Part shown: piece after piece, positions 21,767 through 33,950 of the stretch
How the letters are laid out: every line of letters begins with the position of its first letter
Numbering within the stretch: position 1 is the first letter of the stretch
Assembly (NCBI GenBank): GCA_020466095.1
Contig: CM035808.1
Location: forward strand, 13,327,663 to 13,391,662
Direction of reading: 5' to 3'
DNA length: 64,000 nt
DNA from: Chlorops oryzae
Lineage: Eukaryota; Arthropoda; Insecta; Diptera; Chloropidae
The notes under the pieces: generated by a model
Databases searched by the model: none
The model's input: the letters and a program-made list of their open reading frames with translations, nothing else
Told to the model about the DNA's origin: nothing
Translations under genes and position numbers: made by a program

Positions 21767-22246
21767 AGTTATTCGGAATGTAATCCATCAATTCAATGAT
21801 TATATAAATTGGAAATATTTTATTTCAAAGGCAGAGAACAGAGTATTAGATATTTGAATTCATTTTATGGCTGCGGCTAAAAAATGAGTTTATTCCCCTT
21901 TTTGATTTTATATTCTTTAAAACCACTTGAAAAATATCTTTTTCCAATTCAATCCTCAAAAGTGTTCAGTGAAAACGAAAGCGCACTAATTCAATAAGTA
22001 ATTTACAATCAATCGTATTATACTTTTTTATTTTATTTTATTTATATTTGAAAAAAATCTTCATAGCAAGTTTGTTATTTAGGTTTTCGTCATTTGGTCA
22101 GTCAATGATGCGGAACATGAATTCGAAAATTCCAATACAGGAAATTAATTTAATTACAAAAAAAAAAAAAAAAACCGAGTTAACGATGAAGAAAAGGGAG
22201 CTTCGCTTTTAATTGAAAGAAAAAAGGCAAACAACTTCATTTTCTC

Positions 22247-22468
22247 TCAAAACTGAATCCACAATTTTTGTATTTCTTTCCCTGATCGTAATTTGTCTGC
22301 TTGTCCTTGTTTAAGTGATTGTTCTTTAATTACCTTTTTGCATGCATTTGTAGAAGATTCTACGCTATCGTGAAGTTGTAAATCTGCGGGCTTAGCCAAT
22401 TTTCTACTTAATTCCATTACCAAGGGATTGCGATGCACACTACTTTCAAGTGGTAGATTATACCACAC
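22247..22468 (-). CDS. Short unrecognised open frame
   Basis: A 73-codon open stretch on the minus strand with balanced, protein-like composition (for example LVMELSRKLAKPADLQLHDS, later KEQSLKQGQADKLRSGKEI), ending TGA. There is no ATG at its left end (the frame opens after TAA TAA), so it would have to be an exon or a gene fossil. It matches no family I know. Nearby splice signals were not convincing. Confidence 0.25.
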   Translation of the reverse strand: MWYNLPLESSVHRNPLVMELSRKLAKPADLQLHDSVESSTNACKKVIKEQSLKQGQADKLRSGKEIQKLWIQF

Positions 22469-22855
22469 AATTTATTAGCGCAGGAGAAGATTTTGCTTTC
22501 AGTTAGTATCATTGGCACTGTGTATCTTGTGAGCTTGTTATCCTATACGGAAATTTAAATAATGCACCTTTAAAGGGCGAAATTCCCGATGATTTGTGGA
22601 ATAATTCCTTTTTTAAAGATAAATGAAAGACAAAAACTTAGTGCTTTAATCTAAAAATTTTGGTAATCATATATTAAGTTTTTTTTTGGCGCCAAAATCA
22701 TCAAGCTGCCTTAAAAAAATGAAGCTTTGCATTCAACAAAAAAAAAAAAAAATACACTTGAAACAATTACTTCAAAACGTAGACCTCTCGGCATCAGTTT
22801 ACAAAAGAACACAGGAGATAGGATGTATGATCGGCAATACCGACACTTTTGCACC

Positions 22856-23793
22856 TTAGGGGTTATTCTGGTGTGACCACTTTTAAAAGTCGATTTTTTT
22901 TCTTTGATATTGCGACAGTAAAACCTATTGAGAACATGATGTGAAAAAATCGTTAAAAAAATTATTTGTATTGAAAAAGCTAGAGCTCTAGATTGGCCCT
23001 AAGCAATTTGTTCTGCTTTTCGAAACATAATTTTCTACAACGGTGAACATCTTACAAACTAAACTATTCAATCGATTGCTTTGAAATTTATGTACATATC
23101 GCACCCGGTCCACTAAAGTGGCACAACTCAAAATTTGCCATTTTTCAGAAAACGCGAAAAACAAAACTCGTCGCAGTGTCGATCAAAGCAGGAAAAAAGA
23201 CATTACGGCTTTTTTTCGGCCTTTTATAATGAGAAAAATGGAATGGAATTTTTCCTGTAGGTAGACGGATGACTTGGGAACACGATTCATAGCATAACTC
23301 GAATTTCAGAATTTTTGAGTTGTGTCAGTTTAGTTGTCAGGGTGCGATATGTTCTTCTAATCCCGGGTATAAAAATTGTTTATTTTTAAGAATATTTTCA
23401 TAATTTTTTACATTTTTTAATAACAAAAAAGTATCAAGTTTTAGTACCTTTTTTCCTACAGTCCGCAATTTTTTGCTTTTTCAATGAAATTTATTAATAT
23501 TTGTACGGACGATAACGACATACCTCCTGAACAATATTCCATTCGGTTTTTTTATTTGAGACAACATGAAGTTCCGCTATTATGCTTACCAGTGCCCTAC
23601 TTTTTGCTTTGGTGTTTAATTAAAAAAATATATATACAAGAGAAGTAAAAAACAAATTTTTTTTTTTGTACAACTTAAGATACAAGTAACCAAAAATGAA
23701 AAATTTAAATGGTTGAACCCTATTGTCTTATAAAAAAAATTCTTGAAAAAGATGTAAAGTTTATGCGTTCACACCAAAATAACCCTTTAAGGG
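22856..23793. repeat. Non-autonomous inverted-repeat element containing a second one
   Basis: Left end GGGGTTATTCTGGTGTGA (after CTTA) and right end, in reverse complement, CTTAAAGGGTTATTTTGGTG form inverted repeats of about 26 bp. About 940 bp, no open frame. The element at 23098-23353 is nested inside. Family unknown to me. Confidence 0.6.
23098..23353. repeat. Inner nested inverted-repeat element
   Basis: ATATCGCACCC at the left is matched by GGGTGCGATAT at the right. The similarity extends inward through ACTAAA and CACAACTCAAAA, giving imperfect repeats of about 37 bp. About 255 bp, no coding capacity. Confidence 0.65.
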
Positions 23794-25044
23794 CAATTAT
23801 GTAATTTTCCGAATGAAAAATACGTTTAACCTTAGCAAGGTTACTCAAATCTACAGCCATTCAAACCATTCATTCAAGTTTTCGAAAAATTAATTCAAGA
23901 AAAATACATTTTTTCATAGACATTCTCGTTCTTTTCAATACCTCGAACAAAGAATAGTCAATGAGGATCGTCAATTTTTAAAAAAATATGAATTTATTAT
24001 AAAAATTGCAGAGTGACAATAATTTTTTGACTTCGAATGGGTACTCTACTTTGCAAGTGTTACAAAATCATCAAAAAGCCAAACTACCCTATTCCATCGA
24101 CTTAGAGTGATGAAGTACAAGAAAATTAATTTTAAACAACAAAAATGAGAAACACGAGGAGCAAAAACTCTTAAGTATTCTTCTGAAGATAGCATTAATG
24201 CGTAAGAACAAAGGTCTAATTAAGTAAACATAACTAAATAACTCTGTTAAATGAGTAAAAATAAAATCCACATCGTCAGCTCAATTTGAAGTGTTTTGCT
24301 GAGAGAGAGAAATTTTGGTTCCAATCGAGCAGCAATGCTAAGCAACAAGTTGTCTTTGTTGCCGCTTTTTCGTTTCAAAACCACTTAGCGTCTTATGCGT
24401 TCAGTTTATGGCAAAAACAAAGATGGCCGACGCGTCTTAAAGAAACTCTTTTGTATTTTCTTTACTCACACAGGTACGGACAAGTGTGTTGAATGAGAAT
24501 AACTGAGAGAGCAACAGGTCTTAATTTAAGTTAAACATAACGTAAATATTTCTGTTCACTTGGAAATAACAGCTCATAATTAACAGCGTCGAAGACTTCT
24601 TTAAGACGATGTCTGAAAGTTGATAAAGTGTATAAGATAAATTCTTATGGGACTTAAATTTTTTTTTATAAATTTCGTTTCTCAATCACTCCTACTAAAA
24701 GGGTGTTGTTTTTTTTAAAAGCAATATATAGAAAGAATAGTAGAAATATTTTCAAAAATCGCCCACCTGCCATGCCCATTTTTTTTTTCAATTTTTAAAA
24801 GAACAAAGATTATTAATACAGTCAACTTTGAATAGATTGAACTAATTTTTGCAATGCCTTTTACGATTACATAGGCTTTTTAAACTATCGGGGCTGAATT
24901 TTTGTATGTTTAGTATGCTTTATTTGGTTCAAAAATGTACACAAAACAAGTATTCCGTTGTTTTTTGAAAAAAATTCAATAGGGACGTTTGCTTCTCTGT
25001 TCTTCTAGCAGATTTTTGAACGGCCTTCTCGCGAAAAATTAGAA
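23794..25044. other. Non-coding stretch
   Basis: AT-rich sequence without a convincing exon. The most G/C-balanced part is about 24290-24440 (AAAGATGGCCGACGCGTC); this gave no supportable gene model. Confidence 0.35.
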
Positions 25045-25214
25045 TACAGTCGAAACTCTCTGTGACGAATTTCTAGGGGCCGGAAAAAATTCGTTATAGA
25101 GAGATTTGTTATAAGGAGAAAAATGGCACTAAAAATGTATGGAAAAATTATTGAGAAAATTCGCTACAGAGAAAAATTCGTTTTAGAGGAGTTCGTTGTA
25201 GATAGTATCGACTG
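25045..25214. mobile_element. pogo/Tigger-like MITE
   Basis: Left CAGTCGAAACTCTCTGTGAC and right, in reverse complement, CAGTCGATACTATCTACAAC form inverted repeats of about 24 bp. Internal CGTTATAGAGAGATTTG blocks match the element at 1821-1975. About 165 bp; TA-rich flanks fit a Tc1/mariner-superfamily target. No coding capacity. Confidence 0.65.
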
Positions 25215-27829
25215 TGTACGTATTGTGAATCAAAGGACTTTTATGTTTCTTGAAGATCCTTAAGTCAAGCCCATTAGTCCATTCATTTATTAAAAGCAAC
25301 GCAAGAAAAAACCTCAATGAAAATTCAGGCTGCATAACAAGATATTCAACTTACCAGACCAGTAATTGCTGGGAAGTAACGGCGTACTCTGTTGTAAAAA
25401 CCGCAGTCCTTGTTTTTGAGTTTTTTTTTTACAGCTTCACCTGTTATAAATTCTAGATATTCTTTCGATAGTAAAATTGGATATCGGTAAACAGAAATTT
25501 AGGTAGATTAGCACCAAAAAAAAACGATGTAAATGTACGTGTTATTCGTTTAAAGTGGAAGTAGTTTAGAATCGTAGATGACGAAAAGTTTTTTTATTGC
25601 GGAATTCAGCTATAAAGACATACGTCATTCGTTACATTTTCTCATCCAAGCATCTCTTAACGTTATCAAACACGCAAACCATTGGGTTGATCTCCACAAT
25701 TTATGTTAACTGTATGTAATGCTAATGATGCGTTCCTTTCCTATGTTACGTTACGCTACGCTCCGTCTCTTTCTCTGAACAGCTAAACGAGTTTTTCGCT
25801 TATACAATTTTCAATTTTGTTTACATTTTTCAATTCGTATCTGAGAGTACGCCGAAGTTGTCATATGTGAAGTTGTGCGGAATTTTCGAAAAAATATTGG
25901 CCGATCTGTTTTTACTTTTTCTTTTTTTCTCATACTGCGAGTGAGCGGTTTATTTTTTATTTTTCAAATCGAAAATTTAATAACAAAAAAAAAAAAAAGA
26001 AACGAACAAACTAAAAATGAAATTGAAAATCGAATTAAAACGATTCGAAAAAATCAACCAAAAACAGAAACTACCAGCGAAGCAAAAATTTGAAATATTA
26101 TTCGAATAAACAGAAAACAATAAAAGAAGCCATTGTATCTTGTATGATTGCGGAATTTTCGTAAGAAATATTTCAGTGAAGTGAAAGCGTGTGAAGGAAA
26201 AAATTTTTATTTAAAGATTCTTTAAAAGAAAAAGATAATTCAATTGTACACTTGAATTGTTTTATTAAACAAGAAAATAATTTTGTTTATAATCTCAATG
26301 GTGGATTGAAATACATACAGTAATAAAAGTCAGAAGAATAATGAAAAAAAACTCTGATAAAAAATGAATTCCAATTGGAGATAAGTGGCCCAGGATTTAT
26401 TGAAACCAATCATTGAATCAAGCTTACTCTCAAGTCCCTTTCGAACAAATATAATTAACCTGCGACATCCTGTCTGCATAGACAGTAAATCAACCTTTTG
26501 TGGTTTCCTCTTTAGCGGTTACAACAAGTAATTGAAATTGGAATACGTATAGAAAATAAAATGCATGCGAAAATTAGGTAAGTTCAAAGGAAAGGTTCAT
26601 CCCAAATCGTCCACATAATCGATTTAATGAGAAAATAAACAAGAAAAAGTATTATTTACAATTCTTATCTTTGAAAAAATAAACAACGAAAAGCATTTGG
26701 CTCTATCGATTTCTGTGAACGTTTGCAAAACTAAGATTTTTTTTTTTATATACATATTGTTTTTTTTTTTTTGTTCGTTGCTTTTTTATGTCTTTGCAAG
26801 CTCAATTTTATGTTGTTTGCTGATGTTGTTAAGTTTCTTGTCGGTTTGCCGAACACGTATGTCGATGTTCTTTTTTGGCTTTTGAGGTCAGCAATCTTCA
26901 TGGGACCGCGCGCTCGTTGTCGTCTATAATTTTGTATCTTCTTCGTTGGTCAGCGGCGTTACATGCTCATGCGGTCGGTGGGCAGCATTGATCAGTTTTG
27001 ATTCTTCTTTTATTTCTTTTGGATAGGTATATGAATGTATTTCTTTTTTAAGGTACATTTTGAGACTTTCTTCAAGTTAATTTCGTCAGGTCTTTCTGGA
27101 GAAAACTGGTAATTTAAACTTTTTTTTAATTTGTAATTTTAGGTCCATCTTAATTGCTATTTGTAAAGACAATAATTGAAGAATAATTATAAAAATTAAA
27201 AAAATTTAGGTGGAATTAATTACTTTGTTTCTTGGTTACGGTTACGGTTACGGTTTTCTCTGCGACTGGCCTAGACCCTCACAATCCAGTATATTTCGAA
27301 TATATATCGATATCCATTAGGCGAAAGATTGAGTTCGATTGAAGGTATAATTTTCAGAGAGATCTCTTGTCACTGGAAGGGCATTTTGGTTAGTAAAAGA
27401 TTACAAAAATACTCTATTTTGAAGCGTCAATTTCAGTTCGTATGCCTTTTGTGAATGGTGGGTTTTGAGAGAGTTTTCTGGTCGTTGAAAGTGACTTCAA
27501 TATTTTTTGAAGCATGAGTTTGAGTTTATAAGACCTCCTGAAATCCGTAGAAAGATTAGGTAGGGGAGCCCAAGAGGGATTTTTGTAGTTGAGAGTACTT
27601 GAGCGAGTTAGGAAGTCATATGGGGAGGAACCTTTCACCCTATAATGTGACCGATCATATAGGAACGTTTAATATTGGGGGACGCGTTGAGGGCAGCCCG
27701 ACATATTAGTAAAAAATCAATCTTCTAAACAACTCCAAATTAAGCATCTCCTACTAATATGTTTCAAATGTTACAAAAATTCAAACGTAAAGTTTTATTT
27801 AAAGCAACTGAAGAAAACTACTGCAAATA
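25215..27829. other. Non-coding stretch
   Basis: No coding exon recognised. Around 25740-25880 the sequence is richer in CpG (for example CGTTACGTTACGCTACGCTC) and could be promoter or 5' untranslated DNA of a gene elsewhere. Three CGGTTACGGTTACGGTT-like repeats occur near 27235. Nothing firmer can be said. Confidence 0.3.
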
Positions 27830-27982
27830 CAGTGTGCTCTCTGCTTGCGGACACCCCTCTTAACCGGAAACCTCTATTAAACAGACACTTTTTGGAACGT
27901 TGCAGTGTTCCTGTCTCTCATATACTTTCCTCTTAAGCGGACACATTTTTCGGACCCGTAAGTGTCCGCCTAAGACAGAGGG
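27830..27982. mobile_element. Relic of a pogo-like element
   Basis: Begins CAGTGTGCTCTCTGCTTGCG and has repeated GCGGACAC-type blocks (CTCTTAACCGG, CTCTTAAGCGGACAC, TAAGTGTCCGCC). This layout is common at the ends of pogo/Tigger elements. Non-coding; directly followed by a (GA)n run at 27979-28006. Confidence 0.4.
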
Positions 27983-28006
27983 AGAGAGAGAGAGAGAGAG
28001 AGAGAG
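27979..28006. repeat. (GA)n microsatellite
   Basis: About 14 GA units. (GA)n tracts can bind GAGA factor, but no promoter is evident here. Confidence 0.8.
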
Positions 28007-29537
28007 TACATTATATTTTCCAATATTCAAAGAAAAAATAGCTTCCAAGCGATGGTCGGCTTTGAAATGGATATTGTATTTTTAATTGAATTTTTGCTTC
28101 AATTTTTTTGCTAAAGTTTTTTCCTGTATTTTTTTGCATTTCAATGTCAATGCGGCCAGCTACATGACGTTTGAGTCAGACGAGAAAGTCAATAATTATA
28201 GGCAAGGTTTGTGATCGCTTGCGATATCAATGCGAGAATTGTGGCTTAAGCTTAAAACAATTCCATCTGAGACGTCTGTTTTGCGGCCGTTGATTGCATT
28301 GTCTGCGTATTTTTCAATGCACAAAAGCATGTTGTGTTAACATATCAAAATACATATTCATACGCATTGTAAATAAGCGTAAAGCAGGCTGATGAAGAAA
28401 TTACTCAGCGTATTGACATACGAAGTTCAAAGAAACCTGTAAATAATAATACAAAGAAGAAGAAGCACAATTTCAACCTAAAAATGAGTCTGAAATCGTA
28501 ACGAAATTGTAAGTGAAAAGCCAAAAAATAAATAAAAAAAAATTCACCATAACGAATCGCAAAGCAGAAGTTTCATTAAAATAAAACTTAATCGATTTTG
28601 AACGGTTAAATGGTTGGGCTGAATGCTCAACCTGAATTCACTCGAATTCTCCGATGCCGTATCGATCGATAATAGTGCAACGCGTATCGATAACGACGGC
28701 GCAGCTTGAATTAAGGAAAATTCATTAATTTTGAAATGAAAACACCGCGGAGTAATATAGCCTAACAACAGGTTATAAAAACAAAAATTGAAAAAGAAAT
28801 TTAAAAAAATTAAGCTACAACGCAACAGGTGAAATTCGTAGTAAATCGCTTACGTAGGTACAGCGAACAGGGGGCTCCAAACTTTTTTTTTTGCAGTCCA
28901 AGTGATTCTCATTGAGTAGTGTGGGATATGTATGTGTTTGCGATCATTGGAGTTGGGTCTTTTTTGGGTATCTAAACAATAAAAGGATGGATTTAGAAAA
29001 GTAGAAGAAATCCATACCTACTTCCCAGCGAAATCCGCAAGTCCTGAAATTTTTCTGCCATTTTTGCTTGATAGAATATTGAAAGATAGAATTATTGTAT
29101 GAATCAGCTGTCGAAAGTACAGTTTGACCAGTAATGCCTTCATCTTAAGATGAATTTTGTGTATAACACTACAGAAAATCGTACAGAAAACCTTATGCTG
29201 TAGATAAATTGTCTAAATTCTAAAATTTGCCTTACGTGGTAAGCGAAATCAGTAATGCAAGAATTACCAATGACATCGTTGTTTTAAAAATAAGGCATTC
29301 CGTAAGGTCCGGCTTAGACCAACAATTCTGGTTGAAGAGTTGCCCACATATGTCGACAAGTAGGCGACGGGGAGTAGATTCGCATAAAGTTTCTGTTGAA
29401 AAAAATCAGATTTTTCACACTGGGTTAGGTCGAAGTTCATTTTTCAAGTTCACCATCATTATGTTTTATTTAAAAAAAGGAATGTTTTTTGAATACCTTA
29501 ATTTAATTTTCTCCTAATAACACGCTTAATTCCACCA
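28007..29537. other. Non-coding stretch
   Basis: AT-rich, no gene recognised on either strand. A TCGATCGATAA/TATCGATAACG cluster at about 28660-28695 gives two DRE-like matches, but no exon lies next to it. Confidence 0.3.
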
Positions 29538-30079
29538 TTTTTATACCCAGCGTAAGCAGGTATATTAGTTTTGTGCTGATCTTGTAAAATCTAGAACTAT
29601 GCTCCGTAGATATGGAAAAATTATATATTCTTGAATCGGATCGAAAACGGAATCGATTTAGACATGTCCCTCCGTCTGTCTGTTCGTCCTTTCGTCTTTC
29701 CGTCGTCCGTCGTCGTCCGTCCGTCTGTCTGTGGTAGGATCTCCTTCCAAAATGGCTGGATCAGTCACGTTAAAATTTGGTACACAGGTATGGTGGGCCC
29801 TGAGAACGATCCTAAGTGAAAATGGGCAATATCCGCCAACTGCCACGCCCACAAATGGAGATTTTTCGTAACTTCCAAAATAAAAGACGTAGAGTCTAGT
29901 TAACCAAGACGAATGGATGGTGTATGAAAAAAAAATTATGTGGTTCGCCCATTGCCACGCCCATAAATGGAGATTTTTTGCTAACCTTTCTATATGAAAG
30001 GTAAAACGCAGTGCGTCAATATTGTCGGGACGCTGGGTATATTGATGTCGGGCTTGGCCGACTTTAGCTTTCTTACTTA
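29538..30079 (+). mobile_element. DINE-1/Helentron-like element, copy B
   Basis: Close relative of copy A: TTTTTATACCCAGCGTAAGC start, TATATTCTTGAATCGGATC, ATCGATTTAGACATGTCCC, a (TCCG/TCTG)n run, two CACGCCCA..AAATGGAGATTTTT blocks, and the end hairpin GTCGGGCTTGGCCGAC with TTAGCTTTCTTACTTAT. Non-coding. Confidence 0.75.
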
Positions 30080-31490
30080 TCTGTACAGTTGAAAATGGTC
30101 TTAAAATTTAAACTCGAACAATTGTAAAATCTCGATTAAGGCCCATTTCCCACTGTTACCGTTAATGTTTTTCATCACGATATCCTCTCAAAATGTCCAA
30201 ATTTTCAAACATGAAGAATATTTTTCTGAAAAAATTACATTCTCAAAGAAAAATGTTGAGAACCCCTGCCTTTCAAGTGTACCTATTAAAAAGCTTAGTC
30301 AAGTTCTTGTTTGGTCTTCTCTCGCTTAACTTGTCGTCTGTTGCTGCATGATATGTATGTATGTATGTCGTACCTGTCCGCCTGCCAAAAAGGATGTTTC
30401 GCATTGAGAAAATTGCCAGACGAGGCGGCAGACAATTTTCTCGGCAATTGAGGACGCAACACAATATGTGCGTGAGATTTTCTTTGATATCTTTTTTTTT
30501 TTTCTTAAATTTTTTTCTCATCGTCATTTTGAACAAATTTCTTTCCATAAACCAAATTTGGTTGTGATGATGTCTGCAACTGAATTGCATCCGTTGCGTG
30601 TGCCACTTTCAAGGCGGAAGAGAGTAACGCATCAAAATGCGAGATGTGAAAACTGGCAGATCAAGTGTCTGTGGCCCTCTGGACACTTGAGGCAGCAGAA
30701 CCATTTAATTTTCTTTTTTCGTTAACCGTATCTTGGTAATAAAATCTGAAAGCGTATTTTTTTTTTTTTGACAGATAAATTTTCGTTGTCAACTCGAACA
30801 ATTATTTGGAGCGACTAAATTGCTGAGCGGAGAGAACTAATAAAATGGCTTTATCTAAATGTTTTGACATATGAGTCGTTCAAAGTGTTCCCACGCATTG
30901 ATAAATTCGGCTCATTTGAGCGATTTAAGCGTTTTAATAGCAATTCATGTTCTCTGGCGCCGTTTCTCGTTTTTTTGTTTTGTTTTTGTTTTCTCATGTG
31001 TTCATTTTTCTCATATACTATGTATTCAGTTGGAAAAAGATCGGGCTCCCTGTGTCCGAGTGAGCCTCAATTCTTAAACAGCTCAGCGGGCGTGTTTGCA
31101 TAGTCGCACGTATCTACTTATTTTAAGCTGTCGGCTTCGATTAACATAAAACAAAACAAAATAAAACAAAAAAATTTGAAAAATTGTTTAAAAAAAGATA
31201 TGCTATTTTTTATGCGGTCCCACAGCATAGCACCTTCGCATGTCGAGATCGAGTAATAAGCAAACGCAAGCGCTGTAATTATAGCGCTCGAAGTTTTCCA
31301 TTTTTGCCTGCCCCACTCGCAGCTCAAGGCGTAAAAGTCTTTCAACGCAAGCACTTTAAGTCGTCGTAGACGTCGTAGATCGGCCGGCCGCAGCCCATGT
31401 GAAGCCGCTGTGAACATGAAGCATTCGTAACGCCTAGATCTCCCCTCGAACAACGGACAAACGAACAGCGAACAGCGAAGAGTGAACAAC

Positions 31491-31529
<39 letters not shown>

Positions 31530-32439
31530 GTTCTCGAACGTCGTGTATTCGATATGTGTGCGAAACCTGCGAGTATATAAAATCGATTTTCAATTGATGA
31601 TTGATTGGTTGCGATAGTTTTTGATCACTCGTTTTTCGATTTTATGCTTTGTTTGACGTTGTTGGAATGTGAATGGTTTTTGGCGAGAGGAATGTGAGAG
31701 TTTGTCCAAATATTGGTATTTATAGAGACGCTATTTCGTTCCTTAAACAGCAGGAAACACAACACAACATGGGGTAGAGTTATTGAGACGATTTCGAAAC
31801 AATAGAGCTATTAAAAATATACTACAATAGGCGATTTTAATTATTTATTTTTTTTTTTCTATTTAGAAAGAACGCAAAAACCTTTGATGTATAGAAACTT
31901 TTTAAGAAATGAGGGCTCAATTCTTCGAATGAAAATAGAAGAAAATATTTTTGGTGACAAGCTGTGGCGTCGGTAGTTGCTTGAGAAGCCATCCGACATG
32001 ACCCTGGGTTGAATTACCGTGATCAACTTTTTAATAAGTCACTGAGGGAGCGGAAGTAAAGAAACCCCCTTCTTGTGTGGGATGGGCAAAAAATTAATCT
32101 ACCTCCTTTTGATGTTTTTTTCGTGTTGCTGAGAGTTAAAATTTTTCGCATTTTTAATTCTTAATTATTTCAAAAAACACGCAATTAAGTTTAAGCTGCC
32201 TTCTGACATGTGGTGCGGAAGGGCAGCTGTTCTTCTTCCTCTCCTTCTCAGCTTACAGTCCGCGGTGGACCAACGCTTGTGTTACAATATTACAGGTGCT
32301 ATACCTAGCGAGTATATCAAACCTCCATTTTTCAGAGAAAAGGGGACGAGCATCTTAAAATTTCTCTTCATTCCGCTTATTGCAGCTAAAAGTACCTTAC
32401 GATAAGCACTTTTTTTTTGATACCAAGAATGTCCCGTGG
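30080..32439. other. Non-coding stretch with (GA)n tract
   Basis: No supportable exon. A (GA)n run lies at 31494-31525, flanked on the left by CpG-richer sequence (31230-31480, including CGGCCGGCCGCAGCCC) and on the right by ATCGATTTTC. This mix resembles a fly promoter/5' UTR region, possibly a start site for a plus-strand gene such as echinus, but no splice donor could be tied to it. Confidence 0.3.
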
Positions 32440-32655
32440 CACTTAAGGCTCCTTAATATTTCGTAATTCGGTTCTATCGCTAGCTACATGCCTCCAGTTG
32501 ACGATTCTCATAGCTGCTAGATCGTCACCGACGTTGTCTATCCATCTTTTTTTAGGTTGTCCTTGCTGTCTTCGACCTATTGGCTTTTGAAAAATGGCTT
32601 TCATTTACAGTTGATGTATCAGGCATTCTTAACACATGTCCCAATCATTGGATTC
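32440..32655 (-). mobile_element. Relic of a non-LTR retrotransposon (3' end of the ORF)
   Basis: Minus-strand translation gives RRQQGQPKKRWIDNVGDD followed by MRIVNWRHVASDRTELRN. This is the PKKRW-D ... W-x-x-x-A-DR motif of RTE-type reverse-transcriptase C-termini. A preceding piece in another frame reads RMPDTSTVNESHFSKA, so at least one frameshift separates them. A fossil related in type to 9286-9430. Confidence 0.6.
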
Positions 32656-33950
32656 TTTGAGATTTTATGAAATGGACGGATCATTTCACCGGTTGATTAG
32701 CACAAGTGCTTAGGGCATAGACGTCACTAGACGCCCAAATCAGATAAAACACGAAATTTCATTTAGTTTGCATCACTGAAGTTAGATGTAGTGAGTCATG
32801 AGAGAGTACAAATACTCAACAAGGGGAAGAAAAAGGTTTCCTACATATAGTTTGATTTGAAAAGAGAATAGCCTTTCTATTAACTTATTTTGTTGAGACT
32901 AGCAAAATGGATAATTTCCAAAGACTGGCATAATGACAGGTCACATATTTCTGTGGCGATCTACTGACTACAGGATACATAGAATCATAGTTTCAGATTG
33001 TATATTTATCTGATTTTGTGAGTGGATTATGGTTTTTCAAAGCCCAATTATTGTGTATCGAATTATGCATAAAAGAAAGGCAATATCTCTTCATGAAAAA
33101 GGAAAATCATCAACTCCTCCGAACGATATTAACTTCGGCTGTGGGTGAATTTTTGCCGATCGATCGATCTTTTCAAATGAAAAGTCAGTTGGCTCAGTGC
33201 CTACAATTAATACATTATTTTTCCATTGTTTTTCTTTAAATTTATTGAAGGAAATAATACAATCAATTCCAGTCGATTTGAATTTGGCCCAATTTTCCTG
33301 TCTACATTTGTGTTCAGTAAATTTTGAAATTAGCTTTCCCGCCACTTGAGTTGTTGGTCATATTGGTCTTTTGAAGTGAGAAATAAACAAAAGGAAACAT
33401 TAAGTACTTGTGTGTTACTTGCAAATGGAATTGTAAATCGTGACTTTTGTATTTCATTTCATGGATTTTTTCTATTTTTTCAAATTTTTTTGTTCACCAC
33501 CAACTCTTCGTATCGATACAATGCGTCTATGGACGTGCCATAATTCGAGTAAAACAAGGCCATAAAGCATGTTTTATTGTACTGTACATATGTACCCAAT
33601 CTTGGGAATAATTAATCTCGATGAATATTTAGCGGAAATCACACTGAGCGATTGCGCTGCCTATATGAATATTATTTTTTTTATTTATTCAGCAAAAAGT
33701 TGTAAAAGTTTTATTGAGCAAAAAAAAAAAAAAAAAATCAATTAATATCCATAATATCAATAGAGAAACGTTGTACCGGAAATAATAACCAAATGAGTAT
33801 ACATGAAGAAACTATTTCACACTTCAAAAAAAAGATATCCATTTGTAGAGAAATTCTGTGTTTGAGTTAAATTGAAAACAACTTTAAAGGAAGAAGGAAA
33901 ACATTCATATTTTCAATAACTTTTTCTAACCAACAGTTAAGCTAATAGCT
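32656..33950. other. Non-coding stretch
   Basis: AT-rich with an A-run at 33720-33737. No exon, RNA gene or defined repeat recognised. Confidence 0.35.

Larger units (their letters stand above)
20640..21830 (+). repeat. Right arm of the large inverted duplication
   Basis: Reverse complement of the left arm at 15320-17001, with one internal deletion of about 500 bp relative to it. The deletion removes the end of exon 3, intron 3 and most of exon 4, joining ...CGGCAAACCGTCATT to CATAACTAACAGGACAGTG. Beyond the deletion the exon 4 donor (GTAAGT in the left arm, GTAAGTT here) and about 60 bp of intron remain recognisable. Confidence 0.9.

Noticed and set aside
29658..29852. Short minus-strand frame rich in Asp/Arg/Thr
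   Set aside because: Translation of the (TCCG/TCTG)n run of a DINE-like element.
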